This document shows positions 56,533-64,000 of a stretch of 64,000 nucleotides of DNA, piece by piece. The notes under the pieces are model-generated. The model ran no database searches, was not told the origin of the DNA, and was given only the letters and a program-made list of their open reading frames with translations. The translations under genes were made by a program, and so were the position numbers. The stretch is from Zoogloea sp. LCSB751 (GTDB lineage: Bacteria > Pseudomonadota > Gammaproteobacteria > Burkholderiales > Rhodocyclaceae): assembly GCF_002028455.1 (NCBI RefSeq), contig NZ_MWUM01000010.1, forward strand, positions 1 through 64,000, read 5' to 3'. Each line of letters begins with the position of its first letter. Position 1 is the first letter of the stretch.

Positions 56533-57168
56533 ATGCTGCGTCTGGCCATCGTCGATGATCACGGTATCGTGCGTGCCGGTTTCCGGGAAATGCTGGTGGA
56601 CGAACTGGGCATCCGCATCGCCTTCGAGGCGGCGTCCGGCGAGGAGGCGCTGGAGAAGCTGCGCGAGCACGATTGCGACGTGCTGCTGCTCGACCTGTCC
56701 CTGCCGGGGCAGAGCGGCATCGATGTGCTGCGGATCGTGCGCCAGCGCTATGCCGACCTGAAGGTGCTGGTGCTCAGCGGTTTTCCGGAGGAGCGCTACG
56801 CGCTGCCGATGCTCCGCCATGGGGCCAACGGTTACCTGTGCAAGGACTGCGAACGGGAGGAGCTGCTGAAGGCCATCCAGACCGTGGCGCGGGGGCGGCG
56901 CTACGTATCGGGCCGCACCGCCGAACTGCTGGCCGACGATCTGGCCGGTGAATCCACCGCGCCGGCCCACGAGAGCCTGTCGGAACGGGAGCTGCAGGTC
57001 TTCCTGCGGCTGGCCCGCGGCGAGTCGGTGTCGGGTATCGCCGAGGCGCTGAACCTGAGCGTCAAGACGGTCAGCACCTATCGTTCGCGTTTGCTGGAAA
57101 AGCTTGCCCTGGCCAGCAACGCCGAGCTGGCGGCCTACGCCCTGCAGCACGGCCTGATGGTGGCCTGA
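56533..57168 (+). CDS. NarL-type LuxR response regulator
   Basis: A 211-residue regulator. The receiver has VDDHGIVRAGF, phosphoacceptor Asp54 in LLLDLSLPG and Lys in CKDCE. The LuxR helix-turn-helix lies at about residues 145-205 (LSERELQVFLRLARGESVSGIAEALNLSVKTVSTY). GGAAAGGA precedes the ATG. It converges on a CHASE3-type histidine kinase, its likely partner, and diverges from a BON gene. It probably binds the TGTMGGA motifs in its own promoter and upstream of both BON genes. Confidence 0.93.
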   Translation: MLRLAIVDDHGIVRAGFREMLVDELGIRIAFEAASGEEALEKLREHDCDVLLLDLSLPGQSGIDVLRIVRQRYADLKVLVLSGFPEERYALPMLRHGANGYLCKDCEREELLKAIQTVARGRRYVSGRTAELLADDLAGESTAPAHESLSERELQVFLRLARGESVSGIAEALNLSVKTVSTYRSRLLEKLALASNAELAAYALQHGLMVA

Positions 57169-57196
57169 CGAGGCGCCGCCGCGGCATGTTGCCGCC

Positions 57197-58639
57197 TTAG
57201 GCCGTGCGGGGCTGCAGCGGCATGCTGGCCTCGATGGTGCAGCCCTTGCCGGGTGCCGCGGTCACCGTCAGCTGGCCGCCGAACATCTGGACCCGGTGCT
57301 GCATGCCGGCCAGCCCGTGGCGGTTCAGCATCGGCGAGTCGGCATCGAAGCCGACGCCGTCGTCGCGGATCCACAGCTGCAGTTCGCCGTCGGCCACGTC
57401 GAGGCCGAGTTCCACATGGGCGGCATGGGCGTACTTGCGGATGTTGGTGAAGGCTTCCTGGGCGATGCGGAATACCGCCAGGGCCTGGTCCTCGGTCGGG
57501 TCGGGATCGGTGTCGGGCAGCAACAGTTCCACCGGGACCTCGCGGCTGAAGTCGTCGGCGAGGGCGCGCAGCGCCTCTACCAGACCGAGGCCCTGCAGCA
57601 GTGGCGGGCGCAGGTCGTCGATGAGGCGGCGCTTGAGGGTGATGCCGGAGCCGATGGTGTCGATGAGGCGCTTGAAGCGCTCGCGGATGTCCTGCCCGGC
57701 GCTCGGGCCGAGGCTGCGCAGCAGCCAGGCGGCGTCCATGCGGGCGGCGGTGAGGAGGGCGCCCAGCTCGTCGTGGAGTTCCCGTGCCAGCCGGCCGCGT
57801 TCCGCTTCGCGGGTATTGGTGAGGTAGCTGGCCAGGTCGCTCAGTTCGCGGGTGCGCTGGCTGACCGTCGATTCCAGCATGTTGTTCTCGTCGGCCAGCA
57901 GCGTGGCGATGCGGGTGCGCAGGCGGGTGCGCTGCTGCTGGACGCCGAACAGCATGATGAGCAGCCCGAGGGCGCCGACGGCGAGGGCCGTGACGGCCGT
58001 CTGCATGTGCTCCAGGCGCAGCAGGGAGTCGCGGGTGAGCTGCGCGTTGCTGGCTGCACGGCGTTCGTGCAGTGCCGCGATGGACAGGCGGATCTGATCC
58101 ATGAAGGCTTTGCCGGGGCCGGCCTGCTCCGGGCTTCCCGTGTCCTCGATGTCGCCGGAGGCGACGGCCTGGGCCAGGTGACGGCGCTTGAGGGCGACCA
58201 GTTTCTTGAGCACCTCGAACTCATCGCGGTCCACGCTGTCGGCTGGAAAGTCGTCTTCCATCGCGACCAGCAGGTGCCCGACGCGGGTCTCGCTGTCCCG
58301 GTAGGGTTCCAGGTAGTCGTCGTTGTGGGTCAGTATGTAGCCGCGCACGCCGCTTTCCGCGTCCACCACGGTCAGCAGCAGGGCGTCCAGGCGGTCCAGC
58401 CGGCTGCGGTTCTCCTGTACGGTATGGATGGCTTCGAGGCCCAGGCGGGAGTGGTCGCGGCTGGTCGCCAGCAGGGTCAGCACGATGGCGCAGCCGGCGA
58501 GCAGCAGCACGTAGGGCCAGTAGCGCAGGACCCGCATGTGCGCGCGGAGGTCGGCGAAACGGGATTTTCCGCTGGAAAGGGGATCGGGCATGCTGTCCAC
58601 GGCCGGCTGGAGGAGGCGCATGGCGGGCTTTTCCGTCAT
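57197..58639 (-). CDS. CHASE3-type membrane histidine kinase (NarX/HisKA_3 class)
   Basis: A 480-residue sensor. It has a membrane helix at about residues 41-60 and a CHASE3-like helical sensor (about 65-195; VVDAESGVRGYILTHNDDYL). A second helix (about 210-235), a coiled coil and a HisKA_3 domain with ARELHDELGALL (His at about 289) follow, then an ATPase domain (IAQEAFTNIRKYAHA, DDGVGFD, GLAGMQHR). This class pairs with NarL-type regulators such as the convergent one at 56533. Starts at 58639 and 58621 are both possible. Confidence 0.9.
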   Translation of the reverse strand: MTEKPAMRLLQPAVDSMPDPLSSGKSRFADLRAHMRVLRYWPYVLLLAGCAIVLTLLATSRDHSRLGLEAIHTVQENRSRLDRLDALLLTVVDAESGVRGYILTHNDDYLEPYRDSETRVGHLLVAMEDDFPADSVDRDEFEVLKKLVALKRRHLAQAVASGDIEDTGSPEQAGPGKAFMDQIRLSIAALHERRAASNAQLTRDSLLRLEHMQTAVTALAVGALGLLIMLFGVQQQRTRLRTRIATLLADENNMLESTVSQRTRELSDLASYLTNTREAERGRLARELHDELGALLTAARMDAAWLLRSLGPSAGQDIRERFKRLIDTIGSGITLKRRLIDDLRPPLLQGLGLVEALRALADDFSREVPVELLLPDTDPDPTEDQALAVFRIAQEAFTNIRKYAHAAHVELGLDVADGELQLWIRDDGVGFDADSPMLNRHGLAGMQHRVQMFGGQLTVTAAPGKGCTIEASMPLQPRTA

Positions 58640-58651
58640 GCTGCGCGTGGG

Positions 58652-58660
58652 TGTCGGACA
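58652..58660. promoter_or_regulatory. Single TGTCGGACA motif between kinase and AsmA genes
   Basis: TGTCGGACA, the same 9-mer family as in the BON promoters, lies in the 105-bp gap between the divergent kinase and AsmA-family genes. Only one copy is seen at this site, so support is weaker than for the repeated sites. Confidence 0.35.
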
Positions 58661-58744
58661 GTGGCGGTGGCGTGACGGTTCCTGCCGCGCTGTTGCGGTG
58701 CGAGGCCCGGCGTGCCCGGGCGGGGCAGGACGGAAGGAGTTGAA

Positions 58745-60670
58745 ATGACGGACGCAGGACGTGAGGATCCGCCGCCGCGTCGCCGGAAGCGTTGGCGCGG
58801 ACTGGTGGTGTTGGCCCTGGCGGTGCTGGGGATGGTCCTGTTCGACTGGAACATGCTGCGCGGGCCGATCGGCGAGATGGTGTCGGCCCGCCTGGAGCGC
58901 GGTTTCCGCATCGCCGGGCCGCTGGACGTGGAGCTGTGGAGCCTGACGCCGTCGCTGTCGGCCGGCGACGTGCAGCTCGACAACGCGAGCTGGGGCAAGG
59001 CGCCGCAGATGCTCACCGTGCGGGAGCTGACGGTGAGCGTGGACCTCATCCGCCTGCTGCGTGGCGAGCTGGTGCTGCCGCGGCTGGAGATCGACGGGCC
59101 GCGTCTGCAACTGGAGGAGGATGCCCACGGGCAGGGCAACTGGCGGCTGGGCGCCCATACCGATGCGGCGCCGGTCGCACCGCGGCTGCGTGTCGGCACG
59201 CTGCTGATCCGCGACGGTGAGGTGTCGGCGACGCTGCCGTCGCTGCAGACCGACCTGCAGCTGAGCATCGCCTCCGACGTGGTGGCCCGCCGCGTGCGTT
59301 TCGGCCTGGCCGGCCACTGGCGCGGCCAGGCCGTGCAGGCCGACGGCCAGGCCGGCAGCCTGCTGGACCTGGAACGCGCCGACCAGCCTTACCCGGTCGA
59401 GGCCAAGGGCACGGTGGGGGCGACCCGCTTCACGCTCAACGGCCGCGTTGCCAACCTGCTGGCGCTGGCCGGGCTGGACGTGGATTTCAGCCTGTCCGGG
59501 CGCAGCCTGGCGGAGCTCTATTCGCCGACCGGGGTGCCGCTGCCGGCCACGCCGCCGTTCCGGCTGGCGGCGCGCCTGTTCCATCAGGACAAGACCTGGA
59601 CCTTCCGCGACATCGACGGGCGGGTTGGGCGCAGCGACATCGCCGGCACGCTGAACATCGACCGCCGTGCGCCGCGCCAGCGCATCGCCGGCACGCTGCG
59701 CTTCCGCCGCCTGGACCTGGCCGATCTGTCCGGCTTCATCGGCGCCCGCCGCGAATCCGGACAGGCCGTCGCGCCGCGGCCGGGCAAGGTTTTGCCGTCG
59801 CGGCCACTGGGTCTGGAGAAGATCGCCGCGGCGAACGTGGACGTGGAATTCGTCGCCGACGAGATCCGCAACAGCGGCCTGCCCCTCGACACGGCGGCGG
59901 GCCGGCTGCGCATCGACGACCGGCTGGTCAGCCTGTCGCCCCTCAAGCTGGGGCTGGCCCACGGCCGGGTAGAGGGTTCGCTCGAGCTGGATGCCCGCCA
60001 GGCCGTGCCGGCGGCGCGTCTCGACGTACAGGCCGCGCGCCTGCGTCTGCGCGATCTGATGCCGGCGGAGGATACCCGCAAGCTCACCACCGGCCTGCTC
60101 GGCGGGCGGGCCAAGTTGGCCATGCGCGGCGTGTCGGTGGCCGAGCTGCTGGGCAGCGCCAACGGGGAGGCGGCTTTCGTGATGAATGGCGGCAGCACCA
60201 GCCTGTTGCTGGTCCGCCTGGCCAACCTCGACGTGGCCAACGGGCTGATGGCCTGGCTGGCCGGCGGCCAGCGGGAGGAGATCCGCTGCGCGATCGGCGA
60301 CTTCCGCGCCCAGGCCGGCGTGCTGACGACCCAGAACCTGCTGATGGACAGCCAGCGCATGCTGATCCGCGGCGAGGGCACGATCAGCCTGCGCGACGAG
60401 GCCCTCGACCTGCGCCTGCGCGCCGCCGGCAAGGACGGCAGCCTGCTGGCCCTGCGTGGGCCGTTGAAGGTGGAGGGCAGCTTCGCTGCGCCGTCGGTGA
60501 CGCCGGAGCCGCTGCCGCTGGGCGGCCGCATCGCGGCCAGCGTGGGCCTCGGCCTGGTGTTGCCGCCGCTGGCCCTGCTGCCCCTTGTGCAGATCGGCGA
60601 AACCGGCAACGGCGACAGCCCCTGCGGGACGATGCTCGCGCGGGTCGGCGCAAAGCTGCGCCAGCCCTGA
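58745..60670 (+). CDS. AsmA family protein
   Basis: A 641-residue envelope protein with one N-terminal membrane helix (about residues 19-37; LVVLALAVLGMVLFDWNML). A long beta-rich periplasmic region follows with AsmA-type features such as RLERGFRIAGPLDVELWS, the repeated LDNASW/LTVRELTVSVD strands and, in the C-terminal third, LLGGRAKLAMRGVSVAELL. AAGGAG precedes the ATG at 58745. AsmA/TamB relatives support lipid transport between membranes or outer-membrane assembly. It converges on the nir operon. Confidence 0.88.
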   Translation: MTDAGREDPPPRRRKRWRGLVVLALAVLGMVLFDWNMLRGPIGEMVSARLERGFRIAGPLDVELWSLTPSLSAGDVQLDNASWGKAPQMLTVRELTVSVDLIRLLRGELVLPRLEIDGPRLQLEEDAHGQGNWRLGAHTDAAPVAPRLRVGTLLIRDGEVSATLPSLQTDLQLSIASDVVARRVRFGLAGHWRGQAVQADGQAGSLLDLERADQPYPVEAKGTVGATRFTLNGRVANLLALAGLDVDFSLSGRSLAELYSPTGVPLPATPPFRLAARLFHQDKTWTFRDIDGRVGRSDIAGTLNIDRRAPRQRIAGTLRFRRLDLADLSGFIGARRESGQAVAPRPGKVLPSRPLGLEKIAAANVDVEFVADEIRNSGLPLDTAAGRLRIDDRLVSLSPLKLGLAHGRVEGSLELDARQAVPAARLDVQAARLRLRDLMPAEDTRKLTTGLLGGRAKLAMRGVSVAELLGSANGEAAFVMNGGSTSLLLVRLANLDVANGLMAWLAGGQREEIRCAIGDFRAQAGVLTTQNLLMDSQRMLIRGEGTISLRDEALDLRLRAAGKDGSLLALRGPLKVEGSFAAPSVTPEPLPLGGRIAASVGLGLVLPPLALLPLVQIGETGNGDSPCGTMLARVGAKLRQP

Positions 60671-60678
60671 CGGCCGCT

Positions 60679-61176
60679 TCAGCCGTCGCCGCCGATGCGC
60701 AGGCCGGTCTTCTTGAGGATGGCGCTGGAGAACAGTACGTCGCGGGCGCGGCAGGCGGCGCCGAGCAGTGTGGCGATCTCCTCCACGTGGGCCAGCACGG
60801 TGTCGCGGTCGCGCCCGTGCACCATTGCGAACAGGTTGTAGGGCCAGTCGGGCAGGGCCCGAGGACGCTCGTAGCAGTGGGTCACGAAGTCGAGGTGGCC
60901 GACGGCTTCGCCCAGCTCGCCAATGCGCGCGTCGTCCACGTCCCATACCGACATGCCGTTGGCGGTGTAGCCGAGGGCGTAGTGGTTGGGCACCGCGCCG
61001 ATTCGGCGGATGCGGCCGCCCTGCAACATGGCGGCAAGGCGCGTCTTGACCAGCGCCGCGTCGACGCCGAGCTGTTCGGCCAGCACGTCGTAGGGGCGCG
61101 GTACCAGCGGCAGGCCGGCCTGGGTGGCGATGATCAGGCGGCGCTCGAAATCGTCCGGCGGCAGGGCGCTGCTCAT
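60679..61176 (-). CDS. nirH: Siroheme decarboxylase subunit NirH
   Basis: A 165-residue AsnC/Lrp-like protein without a regulatory role. It has an N-terminal winged helix (about 8-65) and a ligand domain with RIGAVPNHYALGYTANGM and RPRALPDWPYNLFAMVHG. These are the patterns of NirD/L/G/H proteins, which decarboxylate siroheme to didecarboxysiroheme in heme d1 synthesis. Its start overlaps the nirG stop (ATGA). It is the last gene of the minus-strand run; nirJ and nirE do not follow. Confidence 0.88.
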   Translation of the reverse strand: MSSALPPDDFERRLIIATQAGLPLVPRPYDVLAEQLGVDAALVKTRLAAMLQGGRIRRIGAVPNHYALGYTANGMSVWDVDDARIGELGEAVGHLDFVTHCYERPRALPDWPYNLFAMVHGRDRDTVLAHVEEIATLLGAACRARDVLFSSAILKKTGLRIGGDG

Positions 61177-61664
61177 GCCTTCAGCCTCATGTCCACAAAG
61201 AACTCCCGCAGTTTGGGAAAGGCGAACACCGGCAGGCCGGTGGCGGCCTCGATGCGCGCCGTGGCGGCGGCGATGCCGTCCGGCGTTTCGGTGGCAAGCA
61301 CGAACCACATGTTGAGGCGGTGCTCGCGCCGGTAGTTGTGGGCCACCTCGGGTAGCGCATTGACCGCCGCGGCGACCTCGTCGAAGCGTTCTTCCGGCAC
61401 CGCCAGCGCGGCCAGCACGAAGCGCCCGCCGAGGCGTTCGATCTGGAACATCGGCCCGAAGCGCGTCAGCACGCGGGCGTCGAGCAGGCGCTGCAGGCGG
61501 GCGAGGAGTTCGGCCTCGGTGGTGCCGAGTTGGGCGGCGACTTCCCGGTAGGGCTCGTCGCTGATCGGAAAGCCGCCCTGCAGCGCGTTGATGATGCGCC
61601 GGTCGAGTTCGTCGAGGACGGCCGGTGGCGGACGGCGGGATGAGGCGCTCGAAGGGGCGTTCAT
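61173..61664 (-). CDS. nirG: Siroheme decarboxylase subunit NirG
   Basis: A 163-residue AsnC-type siroheme decarboxylase subunit. It has a winged helix (LDELDRRIINALQGGFPISDEPY) and the conserved RFGPMFQIERLGG and HNYRREHRLNMWFVLA segments; the His/Arg-rich stretch is the siroheme-handling site in this family. Both ends overlap neighbours by ATGA junctions, so the nir genes are translationally coupled. Confidence 0.88.
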   Translation of the reverse strand: MNAPSSASSRRPPPAVLDELDRRIINALQGGFPISDEPYREVAAQLGTTEAELLARLQRLLDARVLTRFGPMFQIERLGGRFVLAALAVPEERFDEVAAAVNALPEVAHNYRREHRLNMWFVLATETPDGIAAATARIEAATGLPVFAFPKLREFFVDMRLKA

Positions 61665-62650
61665 GCGGCGGCGAGCCCCTGCGGCGCTTGGTAGCGGGCG
61701 CCGCACTGCTTGTAGCAGTCGGTGGAGAACAGCACCGCGTGCGGGAAGGCGGCCAGACCGACGGCGTCGGTCAGCTCGGCGCGGCGCGCTTCGACGGCGG
61801 GGCGGGATTGACCGTGGATCATGCAGAACAGGTTGTAGGGCCAGTCGGGGGCGGTGCGCCGACGGTAGCACAGGCTGACCCCGTCCTGGCCGGCGAGGGC
61901 GTGGCCGAGGGCGCTGACCTGCGCGTCCGGCACCGCCCACACGCACATCGCGTTGGCCTGCCAGCCCAGTTCCCGGTGCCGTACCACGACGCCGAAGCGG
62001 CGCAGCGTACCGTCGGCGAGCCAGCGTTCGAGCGTGGCGAGCACGGCGTCTTCGCCGAGGCCGGCGGCGTGGCCGAGGGCGCGGAACGGCCGGGCGACCC
62101 ACGGCAGGCCGTCGTGCAGGGCATCCACCAGGCGCCAGTCGGCGTCGCTCAGCGGCTGACGCGGGCCGGCCGATGTGGCGTGACGGGTGCGCCGGCCACT
62201 GGCCAGGTCGAAGCCCAGATCGATGTGGAATTCCTCGAGCAGCGGCAGGGCGATCGGCGGGCAGCCGGTGGCGGCGCCCATCTCGGCCAGCAGCACGGCC
62301 AGCGCGGCCTCGTCGTGGGCGCTGGCGACGAACCACAGGTTGTAGCGGTGCTCGCGCCGGTAGTTGTGATTGACGCCGGAAAAGGCGCTGACGATGCGCG
62401 CCACGCGGGGCAACTCGTCGACCGGCACGGCCATCGCGGCGAGGGTGCTGGCACCGAGGCGGCGCGGCGCGAACACCGCGCCGACCCGGCTGATCTTGCC
62501 GGCGTTGCGCAGGCAGGCCAGGCGCGCCATGGTCTCTTCGGCGCTGCAGCCGACCTGCGCGCCGACGGCAGCCCAGGGCTCGGGGGAGAGCGGAAAGCCG
62601 CGCTGGAAGTCGTTGAGGAGCTGGAAGTCACGCGGGTCGGCGGCGATCAT
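61661..62650 (-). CDS. nirDL: Fused siroheme decarboxylase NirDL
   Basis: A 329-residue protein made of two AsnC-type units. The first half (about residues 1-155) is NirD-like with SRVGAVFAPRRLGAS and HNYRREHRYNLWFVAS. The second half (about 170-325) is NirL-like with RRFGVVVRHRELGWQANAM and RRTAPDWPYNLFCMIHG. Separate nirD and nirL genes are usual, and natural NirDL fusions are known in some denitrifiers. It makes didecarboxysiroheme together with NirG and NirH. Confidence 0.88.
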   Translation of the reverse strand: MIAADPRDFQLLNDFQRGFPLSPEPWAAVGAQVGCSAEETMARLACLRNAGKISRVGAVFAPRRLGASTLAAMAVPVDELPRVARIVSAFSGVNHNYRREHRYNLWFVASAHDEAALAVLLAEMGAATGCPPIALPLLEEFHIDLGFDLASGRRTRHATSAGPRQPLSDADWRLVDALHDGLPWVARPFRALGHAAGLGEDAVLATLERWLADGTLRRFGVVVRHRELGWQANAMCVWAVPDAQVSALGHALAGQDGVSLCYRRRTAPDWPYNLFCMIHGQSRPAVEARRAELTDAVGLAAFPHAVLFSTDCYKQCGARYQAPQGLAAA

Positions 62651-62664
62651 GGCGGGGCTCCGTC

Positions 62665-63849
62665 TCAAAAGCCGATGCGCTGGGCGCGGGACGTGAAGAA
62701 GATGCCCGACGGCGCGTCGGCCGGCAGTTCCTTGCGCACCGCGAAGCTGGCGGTGTCCACCACCGTGACCCGGTTGCTGTCCCGCGAGGACAGCCACACC
62801 TCCTCGCCGCGCGGCGTGAATTCCAGGTGCAGCACGGCCTTGCCGGGGCTGAAGGTGTGGATCACGCGCTTTTCGACGGTGTCGATGACCTGCACCCACT
62901 CGTTGTCGGGGAAGGCGAAGTTCACCCACACCTGGCGGCCGTCCGGGCGCGCCATCACGAACACCGGCTGGCCCTTGACCGGGATGCGTGCCGTCTCCTG
63001 CCAGCTGCGGGCGTCGGCGACCAGCACCTCGTGGCGGCCGACGGCGGGCAGCCAGGCCTGTCCGGCGGCCAGGGACCAGCCGCGCAGGTGGGGCATCTTG
63101 AAGACCGGCAGCTTCTCCTCGCCGCGGCCGTAGCCGGACAGGATCTTGCGGCTGCCGGCTTCCGGGTGCCACAGGTCGAGCAGGGAGATGCCGTCCTCGC
63201 CGAACAGGCCGGCCAGGAAGTAGCGGCCATCGGGCGTGACCAGCCCGTCGTAGGGCTGCTTGCCGGCCGGGTAGCGGGTGGTGATCGGCTTGCGCGGGTC
63301 GCTGAAGTCGCTGACCCAGATCTCGTTGGCGTCGAACAGGGCGTAGGCGAAACGCTGGCCCGGCACGTCGGCCAACCCGACGACGCGGGAGAACTTGCCC
63401 GGCGCGTATTCGGCGGGGACCTCGGCGAGCAGTTCCAGCGTGTCGGCGTCGAAGGCCTTGATGCCGCCCGGCTCGTAGTTCTGGGCGACCACCAGGCGGC
63501 CATCCTGGGACACCGAGCCGCCGATGGAATTGCCGGCCTGGATGATGCGCCTGGCCATGCGGCGGGTCAGCAGGTCGACCTTGGTCAGCCCGCCGTCGCG
63601 GCCGAACACGTAGGCGTAGCGGCCGTCGCGGGAGAAAACGACGTGGGCGTGGGACAGGTCGCCGAGGCCGTCCACGCTGCCGAGGCTGCTGTCGTGGCTG
63701 TGTTCGACGATCTGCACGCGACCGGCGGCGCGTTCGATGACCACGCCCAAGTCGCCGGTGCCGCGCAGTTCGGTGGGCGCGCTGGCGCAGGCGGAGAGGG
63801 CAAGGGCGGCCGCGAGGGTGCTGAGGGAGGTGAGGAGGCGCATGGTCAT
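62665..63849 (-). CDS. nirF: Heme d1 biosynthesis protein NirF
   Basis: A 394-residue cytochrome d1-like beta-propeller with a lipoprotein-type signal (ALALSAC). Conserved segments include HAHVVFSRDGRYAYVFGRDGG, KPITTRYPAGKQPYDGLVTPDGRY, MPHLRGW and GQPVFVMARPDGRQVWVN. NirF acts late in heme d1 synthesis, as the dehydrogenase that forms the acrylate side chain in the periplasm. Its ATG at 63849 overlaps the stop of the cytochrome gene before it. It lies 14 bp before nirDL. Confidence 0.92.
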   Translation of the reverse strand: MTMRLLTSLSTLAAALALSACASAPTELRGTGDLGVVIERAAGRVQIVEHSHDSSLGSVDGLGDLSHAHVVFSRDGRYAYVFGRDGGLTKVDLLTRRMARRIIQAGNSIGGSVSQDGRLVVAQNYEPGGIKAFDADTLELLAEVPAEYAPGKFSRVVGLADVPGQRFAYALFDANEIWVSDFSDPRKPITTRYPAGKQPYDGLVTPDGRYFLAGLFGEDGISLLDLWHPEAGSRKILSGYGRGEEKLPVFKMPHLRGWSLAAGQAWLPAVGRHEVLVADARSWQETARIPVKGQPVFVMARPDGRQVWVNFAFPDNEWVQVIDTVEKRVIHTFSPGKAVLHLEFTPRGEEVWLSSRDSNRVTVVDTASFAVRKELPADAPSGIFFTSRAQRIGF

Positions 63850-64000
63850 TGCAGGCTCGGGAAGCCTTCCTTCAGGCGGGCGACGATCCAGCTGGCCTCT
63901 GCTTCGTCCATGAAGCGGTTCCAGCCGGGCATCGCGGTACCGGGGCGGCCGTTCAGGATGGTGGCGACCAGGGCTTCGTCGGGCAGTTCGGCGAGGCGTT
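63846..64000 (-). CDS. nirC: C-terminal part of a c-type cytochrome (NirC-like), cut by window end
   Basis: The last 50 residues of a protein whose 5' part lies beyond 64000. They read as the C terminus of a small cytochrome c, with GTAMPGWN carrying the likely Met heme ligand and a final helix (EAEASWIVARLKEGF). The heme CxxCH is outside the window. It overlaps the nirF start by ATGA. By position ahead of nirF it is most likely NirC, a cytochrome c55x of heme d1 operons. Confidence 0.75.
   Translation of the reverse strand, partial: RLAELPDEALVATILNGRPGTAMPGWNRFMDEAEASWIVARLKEGFPSLQ

Noticed and set aside
57197..60946. 1249-residue frame suggesting a giant kinase
   Set aside because: Residues upstream of 58639 are antisense to the AsmA gene and low-complexity; the kinase proper is 480 residues.

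Overview
The window is GC-rich bacterial DNA with closely packed genes. Its content points to a denitrifying, aromatic-degrading betaproteobacterium, most likely Rhodocyclales (Thauera/Azoarcus-like). The reasons are a heme d1 (nir) operon, a norEF-like pair with an Anr/Dnr-type box, PA2778/PA2779 homologues, a ring-hydroxylating catabolic operon and intergenic palindromes of a kind common in that group. The taxon is an inference. No tRNA, rRNA, CRISPR array, transposase or integrase was seen.

Layout. (a) 1-6.7 kb is visibly less GC-rich than the rest. It holds a LysR regulator divergent from a five-gene operon: aldo/keto reductase, DHA2 efflux pump, cupin-carboxymuconolactone decarboxylase fusion and two exported alpha/beta hydrolases. 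It looks acquired. (b) 6.8-14.9 kb: an MgtA-type P-ATPase divergent from a CPA1 antiporter, a GAF-PAS-GGDEF-hemerythrin diguanylate cyclase, and norEF. (c) 15-17.7 kb: small envelope proteins (one behind a good sigma-54 promoter), an esterase, an SMR pump and a REP-like hairpin. (d) 17.9-24.6 kb: a choline-sulfate locus with choline sulfatase, a TonB-dependent receptor, ABC permease, choline-binding protein and a LysR regulator, but no ABC ATPase. (e) 24.6-28.9 kb: hybrid histidine kinase with a PhnD-like binding protein, pdxH and a winged-helix regulator.

(f) 28.9-40.3 kb is the most distinctive locus. A minus-strand operon encodes an acetamidase/formamidase, a Rieske oxygenase alpha subunit, an unknown 114-residue protein, an NTF2-like protein, a StyA-like FAD monooxygenase, a flavin reductase, an SDR, a FadL-type porin, a Rieske ferredoxin, a ferredoxin reductase and a SemiSWEET. 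A FixL/FixJ-style two-component pair (StyS/StyR-like logic) faces away from it. Together this reads as uptake and oxidation of an aromatic substrate, possibly an N-heterocycle such as indole; the substrate is a guess.

(g) 40.3-55 kb: a TIR/DUF4062-like protein, the PA2779/PA2778 pair split by a 109-bp palindrome, rtcB, a second P-type ATPase, a zinc alcohol dehydrogenase, LysR, thioredoxin, small envelope proteins, a class A penicillin-binding protein and panE. (h) 54.6-58.7 kb: two BON-domain proteins, a lone receiver and a NarL-type two-component pair. A TGTMGGA-type motif repeats at 22-23 bp spacing in their promoters, suggesting an envelope-stress regulon. (i) 58.7-64 kb: an AsmA-family protein converging on the 3' end of the heme d1 operon (nirC partial, nirF, fused nirDL, nirG, nirH).
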